A DNA stretch of 64,000 nucleotides from Daphnia carinata. Lineage: Eukaryota > Arthropoda > Branchiopoda > Diplostraca > Daphniidae. Where the stretch lies: contig NC_081331.1 of the NCBI RefSeq assembly GCF_022539665.2, positions 8,153,534-8,217,533 of the forward strand, given 5' to 3'. The notes under the pieces are model-generated. The model did no database searches, was not told the DNA's origin, and saw nothing but the letters and a program-made list of their open reading frames with translations. The translations under genes and the position numbers were made by a program. This document shows, in pieces, positions 31,178 to 41,800 of this stretch (the first letter of the stretch is position 1; every line of letters starts with the position of its first letter).

Positions 31178-33584
31178 ACTTGAACTTTAATATTACAAAT
31201 ACTTCATTCTTTTCTAAATTCGAAGCATTTTTCATGTTTTTCTCTTCTATCGATAATACTCTTGGTGTAGTTTTTAAAATGTACTAGTCCGCAAAAATGG
31301 TATCTTAAAAAATTTACTGTATCTCTTATCGGAACTCATCGTGCTCCATGGATAGACAAAGTACCAACGGAAGCATTAGGAGTACGCTCCGTTTCTCGAT
31401 GCTTTTTAAAATGATTTTCCAGTAAGTGCTACATCCTCCAAGGAAGATTTTTTTTTTCAATTAAACGGCAGGTGATGTTGTTCGGCAGAATTAAATTTTG
31501 AATGCCAGACCAAAGTATGATCCGGTAGTTTTCGTATTCTTTTCACAACGCAAGGTCACTAACTTACATTAACTCAAGAATCATTATAACCTGTCTAAAC
31601 TGATCCGTCGTAATCGGTGTTGTATCCCCGATTACAGGCCCCTATCAAAATCGGGTTTGGGAGGGAAAATTTGACGCCCCGAATCCCGAAATGCATCCCC
31701 TGATGAGTAGAATGGTCCCGACTGGTTCAGGTTTTTAGAAGATAACAACAAGTTCAAAACATAATCAGTTTAAAAAATTAATAGACAAACCACGGTTAAA
31801 TGTCGGCTGAAATAGGGCATGCCCGTACTCCTTTTTTGACCGAAGGCCAATCCCAAAGCTGAAGAAAAAAGTCAGGACATTGCATTCGAACGGATTCGAA
31901 TGCAATGAGCACTAAGTACGGTCACAATATTGGAGGAATGACCGTGTGCTTGGTTCGTGATTTGGAGTCACAAGTGTAGGGCGGTGCCTATCACTCGACC
32001 CACTGCACCAACCCGACTTTTTTTTTTACTTACATTTACGTACTTACACCTAACTTACATCTAACTTACATCTACAAATATAAGTTGTTTCATCCAGTCC
32101 CTTATACTGTTCAACCATCGCTGACAAACGGCTGCTGCTCATTATGGCGTCTATTGAGCTTAAATGTTAAATTTCGCCAACACGGTGAGCTATTTGACGA
32201 TTATAAAAAATGAATTCTATTCGCGACTTGCTGTGTTATTATTGTACCAAATCTCATTTATGTTAGAAAAATTTTAGCACGCAAAAAATGCTACAATAGA
32301 AATTGAAACGGGTGCAATCACGGAGCGTGAGTGAAACAGGTATACCAATCCCGCCATAAGACCTAGAAGCTACCCTTCGTCTGCCACTAGGTGGCACTCG
32401 AGTAGTATGTTTCTATGAAAATTTTTTTATTGATTGGTTTTTTTTTTAACTTAATGACCTTAAAATTGTTTTTCGTTATTCTGCATAATTTATTTTTTTA
32501 AATTCAAACACACTTCTAAGTAATATGAGGAATAGCAGTTTAGTTATGCGGGAGATTTTTCACAATTAGTAATAATGCTTTCTTTGTGTTTCTTTTTTCT
32601 ATCGCCATACAATCCGATGCTGGCTTACATAATGAAAATGCTTCTTGGTGATACGTACTATTGTATTTTTTCTATATGAATATATATACTGTATATTTTT
32701 TTTATTTCACAGTTGGAACATGATTTTCACTGGAAATGCCAATTGCGTAGCCTAACAGAAGGAAATCTTTATGCAATACCGTACAGAAAGACTATCTGCG
32801 GAGAAAGAGAAGTGGGCCATTCAATGAAGCTACCATTAAAAAAAATCAACGTATTGAGCAGAAAGTGTGTGTTATTTGAATTCTCTGTCTTTGTGTATCA
32901 TGAACTGTAACTCAAGAAGCATAGTTGATGAAAATATTCGTTTTTGTTTAAGGGATTGAAAAGGATCGTAGGTTAGGTTAACAGGGTCTAAACCGAATGG
33001 AAAACGAAGTTTTCACCTGGAATTTCTATTCCCGGTTAGAAATCCACTCCTTCTGCTGAAATTATTAAAGTAGCAATGGAGCAATATTTTTTTCTTCTAT
33101 ATGCCCCAGAGAAAATGGTATATTAGTTTTTTCAACAAACGGCTCTAATAAATGCAGTACTTTGCTACGGTGTTGGCAGATTTGGGGAAGAATATTACAT
33201 TTTGTTGGTGTAAAAGCAGGAAAATGTAGCTCTAGTTTCCGAAAACCAATATAGTAGCCTCGACTGGCGAACAATCAAAATAGAATTTCTAATGCAGTGC
33301 TTTGTTTTCGTTTAGAAAGAGGAATTTTTAATGGATCCAGAGGTTACACTATTACACAAACCTTATCGCACATTGCATACTGTGTCTGTTTTTAAAGAGG
33401 TAATGTGCTTTATCTGACGTCCGCTGACGATTTCTTTTAATCAACCAATGCAAATAATGCTGAGCGGTAGGATCCAGAAGTCTCATCCTGTACAGGAAAA
33501 CAAAATCGATTTTCTCCTAACTCGTTTTGGGAAACGTATGCAGTTTATCTGGTAAAAATGGTTGGTATAGCCAACTCAGCTTAC
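31178..33584. other. Intergenic, with two unidentified exon-like stretches
   Basis: No recognised gene. 32713-32860 follows an acceptor (ATTTCACAG) and reads LEHDFHWKCQLRSLTEGNLY. 33316-33398 lies between an acceptor (TTTCGTTTAG) and a donor (GAG|GTAATG) and reads EEFLMDPEVTLLHKPYRTLH. Both look like coding exons of the plus strand, perhaps of one gene, which I cannot name. The rest is A/T-rich, with ACTTACATCTA-type short repeats near 32040-32075. Confidence 0.35.
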
Positions 33585-33995
33585 CGACATATCAGTGCTA
33601 CGTAAAACTGCATAGATTTTTTGATAGGCAGTTTTGATGTTACTGAGATCGATTTCGCAACGAGTGATGATAAATCGCATCAGGTCTCGGTTTGCCTTTC
33701 CAGCTCCAGCAATAGACGCATGGAACCGGGAGGCAAAGTATTTTGCAATGTCGCGCCTATCGTTCACTGTATAAAATTACTCTGTTCGAACAATTCAATC
33801 TTACTTCAAATGCAATGGGAACTTTAAATCGTACGTATGGACGTAAGCGCATTTCCCAAGTCTTTTTCGTCAAATTCGGTGGTAACAACGGCAGCGAGAG
33901 AGGTTCCATATGTTTCTTCGCAGAGGACGGCTAATTCGTTCACGCGAACATAGTTGCGCAAAGCAACACGTCTATGTAAACATTTTCGTTGGTTC
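33585..33995 (-). pseudogene. Annexin C-terminal repeat exons
   Basis: Two minus-strand exons join in phase: about 33995-33835 (AVLCEETYGTSLAAVVTTEF, DEKDLGNALTSI) and 33766-33585 (AKYFASRFHASIAGAGKANR, LMRFIITRCEIDLSNIKTAY). The second matches annexin repeat 4, where GAGTDD.TL normally gives the type II calcium site; here the sequence is GAGKANRDL, so the Asp pair is replaced. The N-terminal repeats and the final exon are not nearby. It is a gene fragment or diverged annexin. Confidence 0.7.
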
Positions 33996-35193
33996 CTTCG
34001 ATCGCGGCACCTGAGCATGAATTTCTAATTGCATTTTCAAGACGACAATTACATACTCTTATGGATTCTTATAATAATTTTAGCTTCGGTATAGTAGCTA
34101 CTAATAATGTTGGAATAGCCAAAATTCAACGCTGAGTTCGATTATGTTAGTGGTTTTCTCGTTGAACCAGCCATTTTCAAAATAAACTTAAAAAATGTGA
34201 TGTTTTGGCATGTAACAATACACTGAATTGAAGAACTTATAGCGCGCCAGTACGCTACAGCGCTAGCGTATATCAAAGTTTTTTACCAAACCATAGCCTC
34301 TACGTAAAAACAAAGTTCATTTTCGTGTTCGTTGACAAATTTTGAATCTTATTCATATATCGTTATCTAGATTTAATGATACTATTTTTATAGGAAAATA
34401 ATTTTAAGCCCGACAAAATAAGCCCGATATTTTGGTTTTTGTTTAATTCAAAAACTATAAGGACCTCGTCTAGTGCCGTTCGCTCTTACGATTGTACATA
34501 GTAAGATACCGGTACCCGCCTCTCGTTCGTGTACCGGAAGGAAAAGACGTAGGAGACGTTGAGCAAAAGCAATTCAAGGGCGAAATGCGCGCACTATTTC
34601 ACCGTGTGCAAACACAATCAATTAGAAAATATGGCGGTCGTGACTGTGGGCCCCATCTGTCTACCGTTCGCCGTGCGTGTTTGTCACCGATAGAAGAAGT
34701 CGCTCTTGCATATTTACGGCCAAAGTACACTTACGTTTGATCACGTTTGGCCGTGATTGATCCAAGGGAAATGGTTGATATAGCCTCAAGGCGCTGACTT
34801 CCTTTTATCGAGTGACTACCGAATTTGAGAATTCGAGACCGTGCCGCTTGGCTGGTTATTCGTGTAGAGAGAGGCAGGAGTGGTTTGATTTAAGCTTTTC
34901 CCCCTACTCCCGACTTGGAGGATTGATTAAGTCGCAATGGAGTCATCTATGCCCATTGTTATTCTGAACGTGCATTATCCTTATGCTACAGCTGCTCCCC
35001 ATACATAGCTCTTCTTTCTTTGTCTCTTTTTCTCTCTTTTTTGCTGTCGTTCTCTTAATTCAGCTCAAAGTCATCTTTGCCTGTCTTCGATCTACTTCTT
35101 TTTTTTTCAAAGCGCACGATACCAAGAGATCCATAGATCTGATGAAAAGAAGGAGACCTCAAAGATATAAAGAGGGAAAAGTTGGCCGTCTTG
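33996..35193. other. Intergenic DNA
   Basis: I see no gene, RNA or repeat here beyond low-complexity stretches such as the T/C-rich 35005-35110. Confidence 0.5.
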
Positions 35194-35450
35194 ACGGCCA
35201 GCAAGCGCGCAATGCCAACTGCGCCTAAAACTAAATTGCCAGAGGGGCCTAATACCCCAAACCGAGCTCCACTTTCCACTGTTTGGTACTACGACAGTAG
35301 TACCTCTCCACCATTGCCAATCAGTGGGAAAAGTAAAAGAAATTGGAATGGGTGGGATGAAGCTGTAGAAAGTGGACTTCGATTTGGGGTATTAGGCCCC
35401 TCTGGCAATTCAGTTTTAGGCGCAGGGGGTATTGCGCGCTTGCTGGCCGT
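35194..35450. repeat. 257-bp foldback (MITE-like) element
   Basis: The first 20 bp, ACGGCCAGCAAGCGCGCAAT (35194-35213), are the exact reverse complement of 35431-35450. The imperfect pairing extends about 85 bp on each side (shared GCGCCTAAAACT, TTGCCAGAGGGGCC, TAATACCCCAAA). A second copy of most of it, 49483-49682, is cut off inside its arm where the Tudor inverted duplication ends. Confidence 0.85.
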
Positions 35451-37231
35451 TATTATAGTAGGCCATGACCAGTGCCAAGCGTGGGTTGTTCCTCGCTCAT
35501 CGTTGTGGTCATTGTTGTTACAATGATAAGTGTTCAGTCGTTCTAACTTAAATCTTGTGATATTGCAGAGATTTCATGTAAATCTAGCCAGTGCTTGAAA
35601 ATGGTGGGTGCTAGTATGCTAGTACATGTAACTCACATTGATGATTCCTCCGAGGTCGTCAAGGACCATGTGTCTATTTCTGGGGGATGACCCACGACCG
35701 AAGCCTGTATTTGTTAATGGAAAAATATCTCGAATCTGTCCGACATTTTCTGGAAATAATGCCTCCCCCGTTGAATCTAAATATGTTGGATCAAGTTTGT
35801 TGTGTGCTGATAAATCACCAGTGGCACAGGGCAAGAGTGCGCGAACTCAAACTCAGTCATTCAGGCACAATTGAAGTTTTTTGCATTGATTCTGGAGATA
35901 CTCACTCTGTTCCTTTAGCCTTTGTTCGAACATTAGATATTCCTGGGCATGAGGCTAAACACATAATAGAGTGGCCTCCTTTGGCAAGTAAATTCATCCT
36001 TGTTGATATGGTAGCCCCCCGTGGACCTGGATCTCATTCTCAGTGGAGTGAGCCTGCCATGATGTTCTTAAAAATTAATGTGGAAAACAGAACATGGAAA
36101 GCTGCACCAATGGGGATGTATGGTGAACACCAAGGTGTGCGGCTCTTTGACTCTAACAATCAACTTTTGGCATCCTTGATGATTCAACAAGGATTGGGTG
36201 TAGCCGCACAGACATACCATGAAGCATTAAACATGTGTGATGTGCTCGAAAGACAACCTGCCTTCATGACGGCTGCTGCCAACATTGGCCAAATAGGAGG
36301 CAACAGTTCGGCCGCCAACAACACACTACCACCTGCGCTCGCCATCCCATCTACTTATCGTGACCAACACCCTGCTTTTACGGTGACGACAAGCTACTCC
36401 TCGAAACAATCGCCAATCCCTCCCAGAGCGTTCGTAACAAACGATATACCTCACTGCGGAAGGCACGATGTCATCGTAACACACATTCCCAACGGACCTC
36501 TAAAATTCTATGTCCAACTGAAAAGTGAAGTCAAAGATCTTATGAGCTTACGCAAAAAACTCAACACTGTAGTTAGCCGTCCGATGCATGGAAAACCGAA
36601 GCTGGGTACCCTATGTATTGCAGTTTCTCCTACCGATAAGCTTTTCCATCGCGGATTGATCGCAGGCGTCAACGAGTGTGGTAACCTATGCAGTTGTACT
36701 GTTTATTTCGTCGATATTGGAACGCAAGAGCCGGTTAGCCTTTCTTTGATTTGCCACATCCCGGATGAATTGCTGATGCCCCGCTTGTTTGCTTATCGAG
36801 TGTCTTTATTTGGTGTGGAAGAAGTTTTGAAACTCACTGGCCTGAAAGAAATATTCACTGCATTAGTGAACTCAGCCGACTATCTGCAAGTCGAAGTTGT
36901 GGAAGATGATGAGGGGAAACAGAAAGTAAATCTCTACGGCCCCAACGGCCATAGTTTACAGGAAGTTCTTGTTTCGATTCAGTCGAACCTTCTCGCAACA
37001 AAATTTCAAACCGTCGCCTCAAGCCCATCAACACCTTTCGAATTTGTTTACATCCATCAACAGATTTCTCCAGTTCAATTAGATTTGGAAGAAAGCCTTT
37101 GCGTGATCCATCCAGAGAACCCCGGCTGTTTTTTTGGACAGTTTGAGAACATCCCCGTCGACAGTCTGAATGATATGGTTTCGGAGCTCACGGCAGTGTA
37201 TGCTTCTAATCCCAATTCCCCACTTCTGTAT
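35262..37231 (+). repeat. Left arm of a roughly 2-kb inverted duplication
   Basis: It matches 47631-49682 in reverse orientation. In the coding part only about three residue differences are visible over some 470 residues, plus an 81-bp stretch missing from this arm near 37036. The left edge lies inside the foldback element; the right edge is the gypsy B LTR. Confidence 0.9.
35601..37231 (+). pseudogene. Multi-Tudor domain protein, truncated left-arm copy
   Basis: From ATG 35601 (MVGASMLVHVTHIDD) the frame is lost after about 17 codons because GATTCCTCCGAGG is one base shorter than GATTCCCCCCGAGG of the right-arm copy. The main frame resumes at 35687. It covers the first extended Tudor domain (DQVCCVLINHQWHRARVREL then IEVFCIDSGDTHSVPLAFVR), a linker and the second (LGTLCIAVSPTDKLFHRGLI, CTVYFVDIGTQEPVSLSLIC). 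It runs into the gypsy B LTR just before a third Tudor domain. Tudor proteins bind methylarginines on Piwi proteins in germ granules. This copy is a pseudogene. Confidence 0.85.
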
Positions 37232-37491
37232 TGTGGCGGGGATACCCCAGATACCCCGCTGACATTACGACAAGTCCCTTTTCCCCCTGCTAGATGTCAC
37301 GTCTGGTGACACCCCTTTTCTCCTACCCTCACCATCTCTCGAGCGGACACTCTGGTTAAGACTGTGAAACTGGGAACATCGCTCTTGTTGCTGAGATATT
37401 TTTTGTAATACGGGTGCCGTGCTAGGCTCCATCGTGTGAAAAAGAACTATAGTCTGAATAAAAGAGGCTTGTGGGCCTTTATCCTGCAACA
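37232..37491 (+). repeat. Gypsy B 5' LTR
   Basis: 260 bp from TGTGGCGGGG to CCTGCAACA. It contains AATAAA (TCTGAATAAAAGAGG) near the end. It differs from the 3' LTR by a few substitutions and by 14 extra bases (AAAAAGAACTATAG) near 37440-37453. Confidence 0.9.
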
Positions 37492-37492
37492 A

Positions 37493-37515
37493 TTGGTGTC
37501 AGAAGAGGGATACAG
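37493..37515 (+). promoter_or_regulatory. Gypsy B primer-binding region
   Basis: TTGGTGTCAGAAGAGGGA lies one base after the 5' LTR, the place where a tRNA 3' end primes minus-strand DNA. Which tRNA cannot be stated without a tRNA set. Confidence 0.55.
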
Positions 37516-37659
37516 GCCTCAGAAAAGATTCACACTCGTGAACTGCTAGCAGAACCATCGCCTTGGATTAACGTGGTCTTACGTAACTTCTCTCGTTGCC
37601 GGTGGGTATAGCGTGGTCGCCCAGACACTTAAGCAATTTTTTTTTTTAAATTTTATTTT

Positions 37660-38883
37660 ATGCCGCCGAAACGGGTTGCTGTAGTTGCCCCAGTAGATTA
37701 TCATATTAGGACGCGAAGTGCCTCAAGAAATTTGATCCCAGTGGTCGACACCCCTCGAGTCGTTGCATTGATCCCCGATAGCGATTCAGAAAGTGAAGAG
37801 AGGCCTTCACGTCGATTGAATTTTGATATCTCGCCTGTTAGAGAAGAACCGGAACAGTTAAACATGGATCCTGACCTAGCCCAAGCTCTCGCAAATTTTG
37901 CGAATGGCGCTGCTCAGGATCGAGCACAGTATCAGGGGCGTCACGATGCATTAATGAATCTTCTAGTGGCCCAGCAGCAAGAAAGTGCAGCTTTGCGAGC
38001 ACTGGTAACTGCTCAGCAGCAACAAGCAGGTGCAGCGCTTGCACATGTAAATAATGCAGTTGTAGAGTCAATCCCCATGTTTGAGGGTAAATTGGGAGAG
38101 TCCGGTAGACATTGGGTCCGTATCATAAATCAGGCCGGCGATGTGGAAGGGTGGACAAATGCTCAGAAGAGACAAGTCGCCGTCAGGCGTCTAGGAGGAA
38201 TTGCCCTTCAGTGGCATTTGCAATCGGGCGCCAATAATCCGAATTGGCAAAACTGGTCCAATGCGCTGGGGACTAACTTTACACAACGTCTATCACCATC
38301 GGAGTGGTATAAGCTGATCGAGGAAAGGGTTCAGAAACCGGGAGAACCCGGGGTTGTGTATGCTGTAGAAAAATCTCGTTTGCTTGACCTCTCCCCTCAC
38401 GTATTGACGAATGCTCAAAAGGTATCGTATCTGATCGGCGGACTTGCCAATTGGCAACACGTAGCCGCAATGATGAATGACATACCTGCCGATGTTGACG
38501 ATTTTATGACTAGGTTGAGAGACCTCGAGACATTGTTCTCTACATTGCGGCCAAATGTGTCCCCCATTCCCCCAAATAATCCGTTTTTTCAGACGTATAC
38601 GTTGCCACCAGTGCCGATGCATCCACCACCGGTTCCGACACCCCTTCCTCCTGCAGCACCACAAGTTGATGTCGGATCGGCACTGCTGTCAATGGGAAAC
38701 CAGATCGCTGGATTGACGGAACGACTGAATGGATTGACGCTGGGAGGAGGCCAGCGCCAAATGCAACGCCAGCCGGATAATCGCAGCTGCTTTCAGTGTG
38801 GAGCGTTCGGACACATCAAGAGAAATTGTCCTCGCGAGGCGGGAAACGGCCAGGCCCCGTCGGCTGGCCAAGGCCAGCGTTGA
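37660..38883 (+). CDS. gag: Gypsy B Gag polyprotein
   Basis: 407 residues from ATG 37660, the first ATG after the leader. A basic/acidic N-terminus precedes Gln-rich helices (LLVAQQQESAALRALVTAQQ). The retrotransposon gag capsid fold is seen around residues 145-275 (SIPMFEGKLGESGRHWVRII, ALQWHLQSG, NWQNWSNALGTNF). A Pro-rich linker and one CCHC knuckle (CFQCGAFGHIKRNC, near residue 375) follow. The frame is intact. The last 88 bases overlap pol and hold the frameshift signal. Confidence 0.9.
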   Translation: MPPKRVAVVAPVDYHIRTRSASRNLIPVVDTPRVVALIPDSDSESEERPSRRLNFDISPVREEPEQLNMDPDLAQALANFANGAAQDRAQYQGRHDALMNLLVAQQQESAALRALVTAQQQQAGAALAHVNNAVVESIPMFEGKLGESGRHWVRIINQAGDVEGWTNAQKRQVAVRRLGGIALQWHLQSGANNPNWQNWSNALGTNFTQRLSPSEWYKLIEERVQKPGEPGVVYAVEKSRLLDLSPHVLTNAQKVSYLIGGLANWQHVAAMMNDIPADVDDFMTRLRDLETLFSTLRPNVSPIPPNNPFFQTYTLPPVPMHPPPVPTPLPPAAPQVDVGSALLSMGNQIAGLTERLNGLTLGGGQRQMQRQPDNRSCFQCGAFGHIKRNCPREAGNGQAPSAGQGQR

Positions 38884-41800
38884 CGGGGAAACACATTGAT
38901 GAGTCGTCCAGACCAACTCAACTGCCTGTCATCCGCGTTTACATTCAAGGAGTTGGTGAGACAGAAGCCTTGCTGGACACTGGCTCCAGCATAACAACAG
39001 TAAGATTAGCGGTAGTTAGACGAATTGTCAAGAATAAAGGTATTCGTATTCTTCCAGGGATAAGGAGAATAGATAATAAGGTTGTAAGAGTTGTAGATGA
39101 GATCCCTTTACAAATTCGTTTTAAAGACACTACAGTGTTGCTTGAAAATGTCGCAGTTGTCGAAATGGCCCCCTTTCCTTTGATTTTGGGCGTAGATTGG
39201 CTGGTGAAAGCCAATATAAATTTAGTCTGTAAGGATAACCAAATTGTTCCAGTGTTTATAAAAGATCTAGAAGAGGAAGCTGATACTGACAAGACCAACA
39301 CATCGATTCCGGATGAAGTAAAAAGATCATTGCCATCAGAAGAATTTTTTCAGGATTTGGCTAGAGATTTGCCGGTGGTGCGACGGAAAGGATCCGTTAG
39401 ATTTAGGATCAATAAAGCCGTTGAAGTTCCGGGTGAATCGCTCCAGATGTTAAAAGGATCAGTCCCAATTAATTTCACCGGAACGGGCATGGTGCGGTTC
39501 GGATTTTCAGCAGAGCCCTCGAAAACCTGGGTGGTGCCTTCCGCCTTAGTTTCGTTCAAGAATAGGAGGGCCAGAGTCCCGTTGATGAATTTGGAATCAA
39601 AGCCGGTAATAATAAAGCGGAGAAATTGTGTAATGTCCATTGATCTCGATTTAGACGCTCAAATTGCCGTCGTTCCAACGGAACAGAAAGAGGAAAAGGA
39701 TTCAAATGACGGAGTAGCAAGGCCAGTGCGAATGAGTTGCGCTGCGGTTAGCGGATATTTACGAGCGGCCATTCGTGAGGACGTCAACACGGGACCTAAT
39801 CTATCGGGAGCCGAGAAGGAAAAAGTCTTCGCATTGCTGGACCAGCATCGTCGCTGTCTCCCTACTGAAAAGACCCAGCTAGGCAGAGCGATGAAGATTC
39901 AGCACAACATCGATACCGGTAACTCTCGTCCAATCACTAGCCGTCCGTATAGGATTTCACAGTTTGAAAGAAAGGTAATCTCCGAAAAGGTGAACGAAAT
40001 GCTAAAGGACGGTGTGATCCAGCCGTCTAATAGCCCGTGGTCGTCCCCTGTAGTACTTGTAAAAAAGAAATCCGGCGACCATAGATTTTGTATAGACTAT
40101 AGACGTTTAAATTCTGTCACAAAAAGGGACGTTTATCCGCTGCCACGGATGGATGATGTATTCGACAGGCTCGCCGGAGCCAAGTATTTCTCCACTTTAG
40201 ACCTAGCTAACGGATACTGGCAGGTACCAGTCGCGGAAAGAGATCGTCCAAAAACAGCTTTCGTAACGCCCGATGGCCTATTTGAGTTTAAGAGAATGCC
40301 GTTTGGCTTGGCAAATGCGCCAGCCACATTTCAGAGATTAATGGATCAGGTGTTAAACAGGCTCAAATGGACGGCATGCCTCGTCTATCTAGATGACATT
40401 CTTGTTTTTGGTAAAAATTTTGAAGAGCATCAGATTAGGTTAAATTTGGTTTTGACAGCCCTGGGCGAGGCCAACTTGGTCCTTAATATGAAAAAGTGTC
40501 TTTTTGCAGCAGATGAGGTAAATCATTTAGGTCACATCGTCAAAGCGGATGGAATAAGGCCAGATCCGGAGAAAGTAAGTGCCTTGGAGAGGATGGAAGT
40601 GAATTCGGTGAAGTCACTAAGGGCATTCCTGGGCCTTGCATCATACTATCGAAAATTTATCCCAGAATTTTCACATCTGACTGCTCCGCTTGTGACTCTG
40701 CTCAAAAAGAACGCCAAGTGGAATTGGGAGGAGAGGCAGAAAAAGGCCGTTCGTACCCTTGTCCGACTATTGTCGGCAGAACCGGTGTTGGTGCATTTCG
40801 ACGAAAACCTTCCAACTGAGATCCATACGGACGCAAGTAATTTCGGATTAGGGGCCGTCCTTGCTCAAAAAGCGGACGGTGAGGTAAAACCTGTTGCTTT
40901 TCTCAGTAGAGCGCTTTCTGACGCGGAAGCCAAGTATCATTCGAATGAGCTTGAGTGTTTGGCTCTAGTGTGGGCTTTAAAGAAATTCAGGTGTTATTTG
41001 TATGGGCGGCCTTTTACAGTCCGCACAGACAATTCCGCCGTAAAATGGTTGTGGGACAAGAAGGAATTGTCGGGAAAATTTTCTAGATGGATATTAAGTT
41101 TACAAGAATATGACTTTAAAATTGAGCACGTAAAAGGTAAAAATAATGTGGTTGCTGATGTTCTCTCGAGGAATCTTGGTGGGCCGGAAGAATGCCAAGG
41201 GACATCCTCGACAGAACATCGCATAAGCTGTGTGTTAAAATCTGATGGATACACAGCTAAAGAGCTTGCATTTTTACAGCAAGTGGACAGAGAGTTACGC
41301 CCCCTTACTAACAGAATCCTTGCTAACAAAAAAGATCCCGACTTTGCCATAAGAAAAGGGGTAGTTTATAAGAAAAGTAAAAGTAAAGTAGGAAGAAAGT
41401 TGCTTTTGATGGTTCCCTCCATTTTGCGTAGAGATCTAATAAGTAAATGTCATGACGAGCCTAGTGCCGGTCATCTTGGAATAGAAAAAACATTAGGTCG
41501 TGTAGTAGAGAATTATTGGTGGCCGCGGATGGAATCTAGTGTGCGAGCGTATGTATTGTCGTGTATGCATTGTCAATTTCATAATGTTCCCCCCGGTGTC
41601 CCTGTCGGCTTTTTGAATCCCATCCCCCCGCCGGCTAGACCATTCGACCTCATCGGCATCGATCATCAAGGCCCGCTGCTGGAGACTCCATCTGGGAATC
41701 GTCATATTCTATTCGCGATTGACTATCTCACCAAATGGGTGGAGGCGGTTGCTGTGCCAAGTACAGCAACGTGTCACGTGATAAAGCTACTTAGGGAGCA

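Noticed and set aside
35055-35526. Coding frames across the foldback element
   Set aside because: They arise from the palindromic repeat and have no domain or splice context.
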